Assembly (NCBI GenBank): GCA_011033025.1
Contig: WFMF01000398.1
Location: forward strand, 102,390-166,389
Reading direction: 5' to 3'
DNA length: 64,000 nt
Source: Beroe forskalii
Lineage: Eukaryota; Ctenophora; Nuda; Beroida; Beroidae
Position numbers and translations under genes: made by a program. The notes under the pieces are model-generated. The model saw nothing but the letters and a program-made list of their open reading frames with translations, was not told the DNA's origin and made no database searches. Below are positions 35,876-46,144 of this stretch, piece after piece. The first letter of the stretch is position 1. Each line of letters starts with the position of its first letter.

Positions 35876-35984
35876 GTCACTTGAAAAGTATTCCAGAGGG
35901 AGACCCACCAGTTGGTTTTGGCAGTCCACACTTGCCAGCCTATTACTAGATTATTGCAGTCCAGCATTCTGAATGTTCGTCATC

Positions 35985-36875
35985 GACCTGAAACCAGTTG
36001 GTTTTGCAGTCAATCACTGAATGCCATCGTCATCGTATTGCCTGAAACACAATCCCGGGTTATTGCAGTCCAGCAATCACTGAATGCCATCGTCATCGTA
36101 TTGTTTTGAAACACAATCCCGGGTTATTGCAGTCCAGCAATCACTGAATGCCATCGTCATCGTATTGCCTGAAACGTAATCCCGGGTTATTGCAGTCCAG
36201 CAATCACTGAATGCCATCGTCATCGTATTGCCTGAAACACAATCCCGGGTTATTGCAGTCCAGCAATCACTGAATGCCATCGTCATCGTATTGCCTGAAA
36301 CACAATCCCGGGTTATTGCAGTCCAGCAATCACTGAATGCCATCGTCATCGTATTGCCTGAAACACAACTTGGTTATTGCAGTCCAGCAATCACTGAGCC
36401 ATCGTCATCGTATTGCCTGAAACACAATCCGGTTATTGCAGTCCAGCAATCACTGAATGCCATCGTCATCGTATTTTGAAACACAATCCCGGGTTATTGC
36501 AGTCCAGCAATCACTGAATGCCACGTCATCGTATTGCCTGAAACACAATCCCGGGTTATTGCAGTCCAGCAATCACTGAATGCCATCGTCATCGTATTTT
36601 CGAAACACAATCCCGGGTTATTGCTGTCCAGCAATCACTGAATGCCATCGTCATCGTATTGCCTGAAAACACAATCCCGGGTTATTGCAGTCCAGCAATC
36701 ACTGAATGCCATCGTATTGCTGAAACACAATCCCGGGTTATTGCAGTCCAGCATTCACTGAATGCCATCGTCATCGTATTGCCTGAAACACAATCCCGGG
36801 TTATTGCAGTCCAGCAATCACTGAATGCCATCGTCATCGTATTGCCTGAAACACAATCCCGGGTTATTGCAACTA
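35985..36875. repeat. 63-bp minisatellite, about 14 copies
   Basis: Unit runs AATCCCGGGTTATTGCAGTC, CAGCAATCACTGAATGCC, ATCGTCATCGTATTGCCTG, AAACAC. The 63-bp period keeps a 21-residue frame open on the minus strand (DCVSGNTMTMAFSDCW) continuous with non-repeat sequence at 36876-36984, so it might have grown from an exon of the nested minus-strand gene. Confidence 0.9.
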
Positions 36876-37008
36876 TATTGCTGTGTGGGCTATGGAGCTC
36901 ATTTTGACAGCATTTTAGGATACTATAATTCATATGATCCGGGATCTGCAGGGTCTGTAGGATAGAAGCAAGCGACATGTCCACTTAATTAACTCCCCAT
37001 TAACTCAC

Positions 37009-37225
37009 CCGACTCCACCACTGGAATGTTGAAGACGACACTCACTTCGTCTCCACCGTTGATATCAATTAATAGCAGTCTCATGAACGCGTTACTGCTT
37101 TGAGAGGGGGTCTCCAATGAGATGAAGTAACCCGCTACAAGTGGGAGACTCCTGAGAGTCTCTCCTTTCGGTGCAGCCAAACCAAGACAGGTCGTCCGGG
37201 GCAGCTGGAGAGGAGTGCGGATTGA
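37009..37225 (-). CDS. Candidate exon 2 of nested minus-strand gene
   Basis: On the minus strand, acceptor TTGACCCATGCAG| (37226) opens a 72-codon frame (SIRTPLQLPRTTCLGLAA; GYFISLETPSQSSNAF; MRLLLIDINGGDEVSVVF; NIPVVES) to donor TCGG|GTGAGT. Good borders and an unbroken frame support an exon. The phase from exon 1 (phase 1) does not match directly. A 5-nt microexon or a sequence indel could reconcile them. Product not recognised. Confidence 0.45.
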
Positions 37226-37405
37226 CTGCATGGGTCAATAAGTGATAAGAAAATATCAGTGAATATTTGAGGAAATCGTAGTATGATACCTACCGTTTCT
37301 GTGATAACATTGTGCTACTAATGCACTAACCTAATACTGATTTCTATCAAGCTTATAGATTCACATCAACATTAGGTTAACATCAACATAAGGTTTGACA
37401 CTTAC

Positions 37406-37484
37406 CATTTGTCAAAGACATGAAGATGAGAAGGAAGACTGCTGTAGGTACTATTCCGGTGAATGGTACCAGCAATCCAGACAT
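37406..37484 (-). CDS. Candidate exon 1 of nested gene: signal peptide
   Basis: Minus strand ATG at 37484. Encodes MSGLLVPFTGIVPTAVFLL then IFMSLTN, a short N-region followed by a hydrophobic core typical of a signal peptide; donor AATG|GTAAGT. The GTCACGTGAC array lies 210-290 bp upstream on this strand. The gene would be nested, antisense, in the host intron 31893-39419. Confidence 0.45.
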
Positions 37485-37697
37485 TCGTATAATCCTGAGT
37501 AGAATTGGTTACTGGTTGCTAATAACTAAAAGATAATCATTGGATTATTTTACAACGAACTATTTGGGAAATGTGTCGAAAAAAGAGATTTGAAACGCTA
37601 CTTCGGAGCTCCAGAAAATTTCCAAAAGCAAATATAAAAAGATTCTGGGGATAGTTAGATCGTTGAGCGGGCCCATGGAAGAGTGTACCCTTAATCT

Positions 37698-37767
37698 GTC
37701 ACATGGCATCTTGTAATGTCACGTGACCCTTTGTGATGTCACGTGACATCTTGTAATATCACGTGAC
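37698..37767 (-). promoter_or_regulatory. GTCACGTGAC (CLEAR/E-box) array, 20-bp period
   Basis: GTCACGTGAC at 37718-37727 and 37738-37747, ATCACGTGAC at 37758-37767, and a weaker GTCACATGGC at 37698-37707: four sites exactly 20 bp apart, so on one helical face. This palindrome matches the CLEAR/M-box type bound by TFEB/MITF/USF bHLH-Zip factors. Its position just upstream of the minus-strand signal-peptide exon suggests it is that gene's promoter. Confidence 0.5.
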
Positions 37768-39419
37768 TCTTGCAAGTTTGTTTCTAATCGATCCTACCTC
37801 GAATGAGACACAAACTTCAAAGAATTGACTCCTAATTTCCTACATCTGAAGATTGATGAAGTACACCTACTGGTGTCCATGGTGATTGAATGCGTTGTAT
37901 TGTAGCTTTGTTCTTGAGTTTCAGCATTATTGTATAGCAGAACAACAATTCTATGTGATGCGAGAACTCAATTACAGACTTTGAATTACACACAAAACTT
38001 AGGGTAACACGTCGTCATCAAATCACTATCCCGGACCTATTCGATGACTTCTAATTAATGATACGAAATGTCAATGTCAGATAATCAACGTCAGCTGCCA
38101 ATTACGATAAATAACAGCTGGCCTCTAGTGCCATGAGAGCACGTGATTGCTATCTAGGCGTTATCTCAATCACTGGGCGTTATATCAATCTCTGGGGATA
38201 CAAATTTCTCAGCCCAGTATTGTACCTTGGTCCGATGTAAAGCAATAATAAAATATGCGTATGACGCACTCGGAAATAAGACGATCGGAAATAAGACGAT
38301 CGGAAATAAGACGATCCGAAATAAGACGATTCGAAATAAGACGATCCGAAATAGGACTATCCGAAATAAGACGATCCGAAATAAGAAGATCCGAAATGAT
38401 ACCTCTAAAGCCTGAGAGAAGAGACAAATGCTAGATTCGATGTTTTGAAAGCGTCTAGAAATCAGCACTTATAATGACTGAGGGACCCCTGGATAGGCTA
38501 GGGTAAATGGCAAATTTCCATTTTCATTGGGCGCCAGGATTACGTGATTAAAACAAAGAGACGATCCATTGTGATACAAAGGCAACAAATTGACGGTAAT
38601 AAATCGCTGAATTTCCCTATTGTAATATTTCTGTAATCATGGTAAATTTGATCATCTCGAAGCCCGCATAGATGCTACAATTAGACCCGTTGCTTTCAGA
38701 TGCCCACAAAACGACAATTAGATGTCTTTGTCTTGGGTCCTTGGGTTGTAAGGGCTTATACTTTTCTTTACTGTCGTCTGTCAGGGTGTCTATTCATTCA
38801 ATAAACATGAGATGAGAGATCTTAATCACATCTTCCTTCCTTAGAAAGCATTAAAAAGTACCACGACTATTCCAGCTCATGGAATTCGCAAAATGCTAAG
38901 TGGTATGCAAATGTCGTTTCCTTCACTCTTCATAGTGCGGGGCTGAATTACCTAGAATTCTGCCGTCTTTATCCCATTTAACTGTTACTTGAGAAATCAT
39001 CCTGTTGGTACCTTGGATCATTATATTGACATCATTTAGTGCTCCCTTATTTCAGTTCTTTAATTGCAGGCAATTCCACCATTTCATGGCACCTTCCAGC
39101 TCTGAGCTCATGTTTTACAGTGTAAAACGTGAGCTGAAAGGTGCCATGAAATTTATACCTATCTCCTTAAAAAGTACCACGACTGTTCCAACTCATGGAA
39201 TTCGCAATTTCAGTGGTGTGTTTTAATTGCAGGCAATTCCACCTCATTTCATGTCCCCTCACTGCACGGCAACTCTCAACTCACACTTTACAGTTTCACA
39301 CACCCTGGCATGCTCCTTTAAACCTCATGGTCCTAACTTGTTACTGCCCACACACACACACCCTGGCGAGTGGCTTCCAGCCCCTTGAAACCTCGTGATT
39401 CCAACTTGTTACTCCCCAG
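37768..39419. other. Intron, 15-bp repeat and short duplicates
   Basis: Contains the 15-bp array at 38270-38399. A ~60-bp phrase (AAAAAGTACCACGACT, AACTCATGGAATTCGCAA) is duplicated near 38852 and 39168, with ATTGCAGGCAATTCCACC at 39063 and 39228. No exon recognised. Confidence 0.55.
38270..38399. repeat. 15-bp tandem repeat, about 9 copies
   Basis: Units of CGGAAATAAGACGAT or CCGAAATAAGACGAT. Period is a multiple of three, so all three frames on both strands stay open; not considered coding. Confidence 0.9.
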
Positions 39420-39581
39420 GGTATCAGCGAGGAGCTGAAACAGAGCCACCAGATAGTAGAGGATGTCAAGGACATTGCGTCTCAGCTCCAAGGAGAAGAC
39501 ACCAGTGTGGACTTTGATAGTGAGGTGGACGAGTTGGTCCGGACTTACACGGCCATTGCTGACGTGGTCAGTCTCAAAACG
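39420..39581 (+). CDS. Host-gene spectrin-like exon, phase 0-0 (54 codons)
   Basis: Acceptor TTACTCCCCAG|, donor AAAACG|GTAAGT. Encodes GISEELKQSHQIVEDVK, then DIASQLQGEDTSVDFD, then SEVDELVRTYTAIADVV, then SLKT. Joins in phase 0 from 31892 and to 40558. Its last 15 codons plus donor are repeated three more times downstream. Confidence 0.85.
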
Positions 39582-39722
39582 GTAAGTACTTACACGGCCA
39601 TTGCTGACGTGGTCAGTCTCAAAACGGTCAGTACTTACACTGCCATTGCTGACGTGGTCAGTCTGAAAACTGTAAGTAATTACACTGCCATTGCTGACGT
39701 GGTCAGTCTCGAAACGGTAAGT
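39537..39722 (+). repeat. Four tandem 5' splice sites, 45-bp in-frame period
   Basis: The unit TACACGGCCATTGCTGACGT plus GGTCAGTCTCAAAACG|GTAAGTACT occurs four times. Donors lie at 39582 (GTAAGT), 39627 (GTCAGT), 39672 (GTAAGT) and 39717 (GTAAGT). The period is 15 codons and each unit stays open, so choosing a later donor would add 15, 30 or 45 residues (YTAIADVVSLKTVST). A built-in length variation is possible. Confidence 0.85.
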
Positions 39723-40557
39723 ACTCAGGGATTGTTTCGGAAAGGTGCCTAACTTAAAGGCCCCCGAACGCAAAATTTTGACTTTGGCTAATTCTATAGA
39801 TCTTAGGGCGTGAAGTACAATGTACTTTGTCCCACCCTCTAACTCTAATTAGTTTAGCTGCTATGAGCGATTGAAAATAGGCAGGGCAGCAGAGAATTCA
39901 TGTTTACATACCATAATTTGAATAAACGGCAATCTTTGATGCCTCATAATTAGACTTCTGAACAATCAATTTTTGACCAAAGTTTTTTTTTTGGTGAGTG
40001 GGTCAAAACATTGTCTAGATGATAAAATGGTTGCCGAGTATGTAAAATCATTTTTACCGATGAATAATTGCATTTTAATTTACCGCATGAATATCCACTG
40101 TTGCCCTATATATATTTTGTTAGAATAACACGTAACATGCACTGTAATGTGATACGTATCATCATCACGTACGAAGAAATATCCGCCGTACTACAGGGAA
40201 AATGCTGCTGCCCTTTGAGGAATTTCGTAACTAAATTAGCTATTAGCGGCTTGGAGCATCATATAGAAACCGGATTTTCGCTCTTATTGTTGATATTTCA
40301 CCTATAAGAACACATTCCACCATAAAAAATGGAAAATTAAAATTTGAAATTTCTCGGTCGGGGGCCTTTAACAGTGCATGAACTTACAGGTTCTGGTCTT
40401 TGAACTGGTTCAAACTTCACTCTTTAGAGGAGGGAGCCAGCCAAGGCCCTTCTTAGTCTTAAGGATATTGATACTGTTAAAACTTCAAAAAAGCCAAGAA
40501 AGGGCCTAAAAGAGCACCCTTCCCCTCAAAAAAGAGTAACATAATCATTTCCCACAG
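39723..40557. other. Intron, no gene seen
   Basis: AT-rich, non-repetitive; nothing recognised. Confidence 0.5.
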
Positions 40558-40713
40558 AGTCAGTACGAGACAGTGTGTGAAGACTGGGATGCTTTCAAAG
40601 CCAGTGCGGAAGAGAGCAGAGCCTGCATAGCAGAGCTCAAGGAGCTCCTTCAACAAGACGACCCTATCGGACCTGAGCTGGAAGACGGGTTCGAGGAGAT
40701 ATCCAAGCAACGG
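40558..40713 (+). CDS. Host-gene spectrin-like exon, phase 0-0 (52 codons)
   Basis: Acceptor TCATTTCCCACAG|, donor CAACGG|GTGAGT. Encodes SQYETVCEDWDAFKASAEE, then SRACIAELKELLQQDDP, then ELEDGFEEISKQR. The DW..F.....E pattern is spectrin-repeat-like. Confidence 0.85.
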
Positions 40714-41279
40714 GTGAGTTGAAAACTTGGGGTTAAGACTCGATTTTCCGGCCTCCAAGCCCAAGAAATTACACCCCGGAGGCCGTACAAATAGAGGGCG
40801 AAGCCATTCTATATTTGCCCCAAACCGCAACCAAACGAAAAAAATATAAAAAAGAATCCCATTAAATGATAAGATTTAATGTTAACAAAGAGAAGGCATA
40901 AGAATATAAGTTATTAATTAGTATGGCTCTTACAGAAAGTTACTTCACTGAGTTGTCCTCATAAAATGAAAATAATAAACTCGAGATCAATCAAAACATA
41001 TTGAAAAAGTAGGCTAGAGGGAAAGGGAAAGCGAAATACTGTAATCTACATGACGTAGTTTACAATAATTAAAATAGCAAGAGTCTGATGTTTGATGCGG
41101 GTGGTATAGACCCGCATCAAAACGTCAGAGGGTTCTATAATACGTCTCTTTAAATATTTAATTGGCGGGTTTACTAATAAATTCTAGAACTAAGTACGAT
41201 ACAGTACTTTACAAGCTTCCTCGAGGAGTGCCGAGCAAAACAATCGGGTTCCAAGTTCCAACTCAAAGTTTCAATATTT

Positions 41280-41360
41280 AATTGGCATGTTCACATGATG
41301 TTAACATGTTGTTAACATGATGTTAACATGTTAACATGATGTTAACATGTTAACATGTTT
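41280..41360. repeat. GTTAACATGAT repeat before acceptor
   Basis: Self-complementary units (ATGTTAACAT is a palindrome) run up to the acceptor TGTTTCAG| of exon 41364. Copy 2 has a longer version at 44960-45112. Confidence 0.8.
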
Positions 41361-41363
41361 CAG

Positions 41364-41508
41364 AGTTTGCTGTACGACGCATGTAAAGGTAGTGTTGTTT
41401 CCCTCACGGCTCTGTCTAAGAAACTGGTGGACAAGGCTGGACCTGATGCTACAGCCATCATCCTCAGTGAACTCAACTCAGTGCAGCATCAATACGAGGA
41501 CGCGACAG
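41364..41508 (+). CDS. Duplicated exon a, copy 1 (phase 0-1)
   Basis: Acceptor ACATGTTTCAG|, donor GACAG|GTACAT. Encodes SLLYDACKGSVVSLTALSKK, then LVDKAGPDATAIILSE, then LNSVQHQYEDAT. Its copy at 45119-45263 differs at six bases, all synonymous. Confidence 0.85.
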
Positions 41509-41922
41509 GTACATCATTTGGTGATATCCGGACCTTGTAGCAAGTGATTGATGAGATGAAACTTCGTACGTTTAATTTCAAAAAATTTTTACTGATATTT
41601 AGTTGGATTGTGAAGTTGCACGTACTGATATCCGTGTTATTTAAGAAGTACGAAAAGTCAAACGTACTGGTCGTGGTAACTGGTAAGTGACATTTAAGAT
41701 TCTAACCAGTTCTTAACCACTTCTTGAATAACACGAATATGAGTACGTGTAACTTAACGTACTTCTTAAATTTTAACAAGTACGTAAAGTTACTGATATA
41801 CGAGTTATTTAATAAGAAGTACGTATGTTACAAATACACGTACTGATATACGTGTTATTTAAGAAGTACGTGTTTTTTAAAGTACGTGTTATTTTCGTAC
41901 CTCACTCCCACCCCTTCCCCAG

Positions 41923-41990
41923 AGGAAGCAGAGCAGCAGGACGCTAGACTGGGTGGCGCTCTGTCTGACTGGCACTACTTCAACTCCCAG
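41923..41990 (+). CDS. Duplicated exon b, copy 1 (phase 1-0), non-GT donor
   Basis: Acceptor CCTTCCCCAG|. Encodes EEAEQQDARLGGALSDWH then YFNSQ. The spectrin-like continuation is LDDLTSWLEDV at 42285, so the exon should end at TCCCAG|CTGACA, which lacks GT. The same CTGACAT follows the copy at 45670. Without splicing here, the frame stops about 16 codons later. Confidence 0.75.
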
Positions 41991-42284
41991 CTGACATATT
42001 GGAATGGCCATAAAAGAAATTATACTGGAACTGATTTAATTTAATTTTGGCCTGATTTATATAGTGGGAAATGAAATGAGGCTCTTTTATAGTTTTATAA
42101 GATGTAATGCCGGATGCTACCTGGTTCCCTGGTGGCGCCATTTCGTTATCTGAGAAGTGCGCGCGGCATGCGTACTCCTTGATACAGAATATCATGGATA
42201 GGCAAGAAAATAAAATATTTCATTGTGTTTAACTTCACTTAGAATAACCTCCCCTAAGTCCCTATAACCACGTGTCTCTCTCAG

Positions 42285-42392
42285 CTGGACGATTTGACGA
42301 GCTGGTTGGAAGATGTCCAGGAGGAGGTGGAGGCTGACATCCCTACCATTACTGGGGGAGTGCAGCTAGAGAAACTCAGTCAGCAGCAGGAG
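42285..42392 (+). CDS. Duplicated exon c, copy 1 (phase 0-0, 36 codons)
   Basis: Acceptor GTCTCTCTCAG|, donor CAGGAG|GTTTGT. Encodes LDDLTSWLEDVQEEVEAD, then IPTITGGVQLEKLSQQQE. LDDLTSWL is a typical spectrin helix-A start. The counterpart in copy 2 (45912-45982) is badly eroded. Confidence 0.85.
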
Positions 42393-42608
42393 GTTTGTGT
42401 GAACTGAAGTTCTGAGTTCCGGTTGTCCGGACTACTGAAGTTCAGAAGTTCCGGTTGTCCGGAGTTCTGAAAATCAATGATAGAAGACGTGATGTAGTTA
42501 TTCTCTTTTGACTCGGTTATACTGCTACAAGATATGGTGTTCTGGAGTTGAAGTGTTGTGTAACTGTAAGCTACTTCCTGTTCTTGTCTAGCAGTTAACC
42601 CCCCTCAG

Positions 42609-42803
42609 GACTTAGAGCGGGGAATGGAGTCTAACGAGGCGCTGTATCTGGAGCTGTGTGACCGGGGCACCTTTTACATCAACAACTGCAACTTCCCTCT
42701 GCTGGAAGACAAGATGGACTCCTTAGACATGCGGTGGAAGGAGCTGGAGCAACACATCCCCAACAGATCGGAGAATGTTAGGGCGCTCCTGGCTGCTTGG
42801 CAG
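42609..42803 (+). CDS. Duplicated exon d, copy 1 (phase 0-0, 65 codons)
   Basis: Acceptor AACCCCCCTCAG|GACTTAGAG, donor TGGCAG|GTATGT. Encodes DLERGMESNEALYLELCD, then RGTFYINNCNFPLLEDK, then MDSLDMRWKELEQHIPN, ending LLAAWQ. RWKELE and the terminal W fit spectrin repeats. The copy at 52773 encodes the identical protein with about 12 synonymous differences. Confidence 0.9.
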
Positions 42804-44391
42804 GTATGTGTCCTCATGCATATTGTGCATGTTATGCATATTATGCATGTTATGCATATTATGCATATTATGCATCTTTATACTCTGATCACCTTATCAC
42901 AATATCAGGTCTTCATTTAGATGCATATTGTGCTATTGAACTCGGCTTCGCCTAATATGCATCTCATTGCTGCCCTATAGTTTTATATTACTACTCGCAT
43001 TGGAGGCTAGGTTTCGGGGGCCTTTGACTTTCGAGGTTCCATTGTTCAGTCATGCAAATCAGCTTATTTTGTTGGTGGGCAAAAGTGGCTCAAGTAGCTC
43101 AAGTTTTGAGCGATTCTCAAAGTTGGGAGGATTTAAGGGGCATACTGACTACCTACTACCTACATCCACCGCGGAGTGTGTACCACTGTCCATCCCTAGA
43201 TTACACCGGCCAGAGTTCATCCCCTTTTTCATCTTCTTCATCTTCTTTTTCATCTTCAGCAGAATGAGATTTGTTATTAGCGCTATATCAGCTACCCATA
43301 GCACCCGGAATCGTCTTGACATGCTGGGTTTTTAGTGGGTGTCAACCCCCACAGCATGGGTCGTAAACCACGCGTTTCACTTTGTTGAATATGTCTTCAC
43401 GCACGGTTCAACCACGGCACTAGACGCGAGTTTGCGATCCATTCGCGCGTTGATTGGTCAATAGGGATCTCTGGGTACGGTACGCTTATTTCCCTGACTT
43501 TCATGCTCACTGAGTATGCACGTGGCAGTTGAAAATGACATTCGATAGCCCAGCAATACCGAAATCATTGTTAGTAATCCTATTTGCAATGCTATGTATT
43601 GGCTGCATTGCTATGGGTCCCTGTAAGTGTAAATTAATCTGAATTTTATAATTTATCCGCATAATATGTCGAATGTCCTAATCTTTTGATTGCGATTTCA
43701 TTGCACGGAAAGTTAGAAGATTCCCCTTCTCTCGTTTTGATGATCGGTTCCTTAGATAACATAGCAGTGTTTTGACAGCTATAACGGGGGATAGACACCT
43801 CTGAACCTCTAACCATTTCATATCGCGGTGGCATGTCCTTTTAGCCGTTGCGGTATCAACAGTAGACTTGAATCCGCTTGGAATCAATCCACTGGGAATC
43901 CGGTACACCGCCGGTGGACTTGAAAAATCCGCAGTGGAGTTCTGAGCTGGTACAAACGGACTCCATTCAGTAATGGCAACCGATGAAAATAAAGTTGGCT
44001 AGATTTTTCTAGCCTCTACTGACATGATATTATTGAAAGGTCAGGTTTTAAAAGGAAATAAATCGCTTTGATAATTTTAAAAGTCACAACTTTCCAATTT
44101 AAGTTGTAAATGATAGATCCTGTTCCTGACTAAAGACCTACGTTCGATATTCAGTGCCAAGAACTATATTGAATTCCCCTCAACTTAAATTACATGTCAT
44201 TGAAATCACATCGCTACCTTCCCATCCCATCAAATATGGGTATAAGAACTATAAAATGTTCGTCCTCAAAATCTTAACGTAAATTACAAGTTTTTGGCAG
44301 AGTTAAAATGATGAAATAAAACAGAAAACTCATACGTAAAAATAGAAGGTTGGCGTAAAAATAAGTAATCATGCCTTTTAATGTTTGACAG
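42804..44391. other. Intron, copy 1 of duplicated intron
   Basis: Begins with ATGCATATT/ATGCATGTT repeats (42817-42875). The rest to about 44280 is collinear with 52968-54482. No gene seen; short open frames are conserved only as DNA between the copies, with frameshifts. Confidence 0.65.
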
Positions 44392-45118
44392 AAACTTACT
44401 TCACTGAGTACTCATTGAGTAGTCCTCATAAAATGAAAATAATGAACTCGAGATCAATCAAAACATATTGAAAAAGTAGGCTAGGGAAAAGGAAAGCGAA
44501 ATACTGTAATCTACATGACGTGAATAAAAATAATTAAAATAGTAAGAGTCTGTTATCTGATGCGGGTGGTACAGACCCACATGAAAACGTCAGAGGGTTC
44601 TATTATACGTTTCTTTAAATATTTAATTGGCGTGTTTACTAATAAATTCTGAAACTAAGTACGATACAGTACTTTGCAAGTTTCCTCGTGGAAACGAGGA
44701 GTGAAATACAAAATACCAAATAAAACGATCGGGTTCCAACTCAAAGCTTCATTATTTAATTGGCATGTTTACATGATGTGGGTGGTATAGACCCACATGA
44801 AAACGTCAGAGGGTTCTATAATATGTTTCTTTCAAAGTTTAATTCGCGTCTTTACTAATAAATTCTGGAACTAAGTACGATATAGTCCTCGACAAGTTTC
44901 CTCGAGGAGTGCCGAGCAAAACAATCGGGTTCCAAGTTCCAACTCAAAGTTTCGATATTTAATTGGCATGTTCACATGATGTTAGCATGTTGTGAACATC
45001 ATGTTAACATGATGTTAACATGTTAACATGATGTTAACATGTTAACATGATGTTAACATGATGTTAACATGATGTTAACATGTTGTTAACATGATGTTAA
45101 CATGTTAACATGTTTCAG

Positions 45119-45263
45119 AGTTTGCTGTACGACGCATGTAAAGGAAGTGTTGTTTCCCTCACGGCGCTGTCTAAGAAATTGGTGGATAAGGCTGGGCCTG
45201 ATGCTACAGCCATCATCCTCAGCGAACTCAACTCAGTGCAGCATCAATACGAGGACGCGACAG
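45119..45263 (+). CDS. Duplicated exon a, copy 2
   Basis: Same borders as copy 1 (TGTTTCAG|, GACAG|GTACAT). The predicted peptide is identical; GGT/GGA, GCT/GCG, CTG/TTG, GAC/GAT, GGA/GGG and AGT/AGC are the only changes. This implies selection on the protein, recent conversion, or two haplotypes placed in tandem. Confidence 0.75.
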
Positions 45264-45602
45264 GTACATCATTCGGTGATATTTCTTAACCTTAATTACT
45301 TTCAGTAAAGTCTGACATTACATGTTGTAATTTAACTTTTGACTTGATATTATATTTCTTTTTCTATCCGGACCTAACCGTTAGATCCTAACGTAGCTAA
45401 TAATTGATGAGATGAAACTTCGTACGTTTAATTTCAAAACATTTTTACTGATATTTAGTTGGATTGTGAAGTTGCCCGTACTTATACACGTGTTGTTTAA
45501 GAAGAAAGTGCTCTTTAAAAAGTGCGTGTTATTTGAGAAGTACGTATGTTACACGTACTGATAAACGTGTTATTCACGTACCTCACTCTCACTCTCCCTC
45601 AG

Positions 45603-45670
45603 AGGAAGCAGAGCAGCAGGACGCTAGACTGGGTGGTGCTCTGTCTGACTGGCACTACTTCAACTCCCAG
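45603..45670 (+). CDS. Duplicated exon b, copy 2, non-GT donor
   Basis: Acceptor CTCTCCCTCAG|. Same peptide as copy 1 with one synonymous change (GGC/GGT). Again followed by CTGACAT instead of a GT donor, so the oddity predates the duplication or is shared by both haplotypes. Confidence 0.7.
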
Positions 45671-45911
45671 CTGACATATCGGAATGGCCTTGGAACTGTT
45701 TTGTTGAATTTCGGCCTCATATAATATATTGTGGGAAGTCAAATGAGGCTCTTTTATAAGATGTATTGCCGGATGCTACCTTGTTCGCCATTTCGTTGAC
45801 TGAGAAGTGCGCGCGGCATGCATACTACCTGATATTACGGAACATCATGGATAGGCAAGAAAATAAAATATTTCATTGTGTTTAACTGCACTTAGAATAA
45901 CCTCCCACTAA

Positions 45912-45982
45912 GCTGGATGATTTGACAGCTGGTGTAGGCTGACTCTCCCATTACTGGGGATGCAGTTTTCTCAGCACAGGAG
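45912..45982 (+). pseudogene. Eroded copy of exon c
   Basis: CTGGATGATTTGACAGCTGG and CCATTACTGGGG and CACAGGAG|GTTTGTGT can be aligned to 42285-42392, but about 37 bp are missing in several small deletions and the frame is lost. No AG acceptor precedes it at the expected place (CACTAAG|CTGG is the nearest). Scattered deletions here may be consensus errors. Confidence 0.65.
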
Positions 45983-46144
45983 GTTTGTGTTGGAAGTTCC
46001 TGGTTGTCGGAATACTGAGTTCAAGTTGATTGTCCGGATGCGGGATTCAGAAGTTCCGGTTGTCTGAAGTTCAGTAGTAGAAGACGTGATATGTTTATTC
46101 TCTTTTCTCATACTGCTACAAGAGGATTTGTGTAACTGTAAGCT

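Larger units (their letters stand above)
40934..44391 (+). repeat. Segmental tandem duplication, copy 1 (~3.46 kb)
   Basis: Starts with CTTCACTGAGT..CCTCATAAAATGAAAAT and ends before the same phrase at 44392. Contains four exons (41364, 41923, 42285, 42609) and the following intron to about 44280. Copy 2 (44392-54482) aligns along both halves, interrupted by 6.6 kb of satellite and mobile sequence. Confidence 0.9.

Noticed and set aside
33445-35967. Minus-strand open frames in the 70-bp minisatellite
   Set aside because: The period is not a multiple of three, so frames persist only by lack of stops.
33366-36875. Direct repeats that might suggest a CRISPR array
   Set aside because: No unique spacers, wrong unit structure and a eukaryotic context.
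43052-43335. Open frames in the duplicated intron (also 53147-53582)
   Set aside because: The two copies differ by frameshifting indels, so no protein is conserved.
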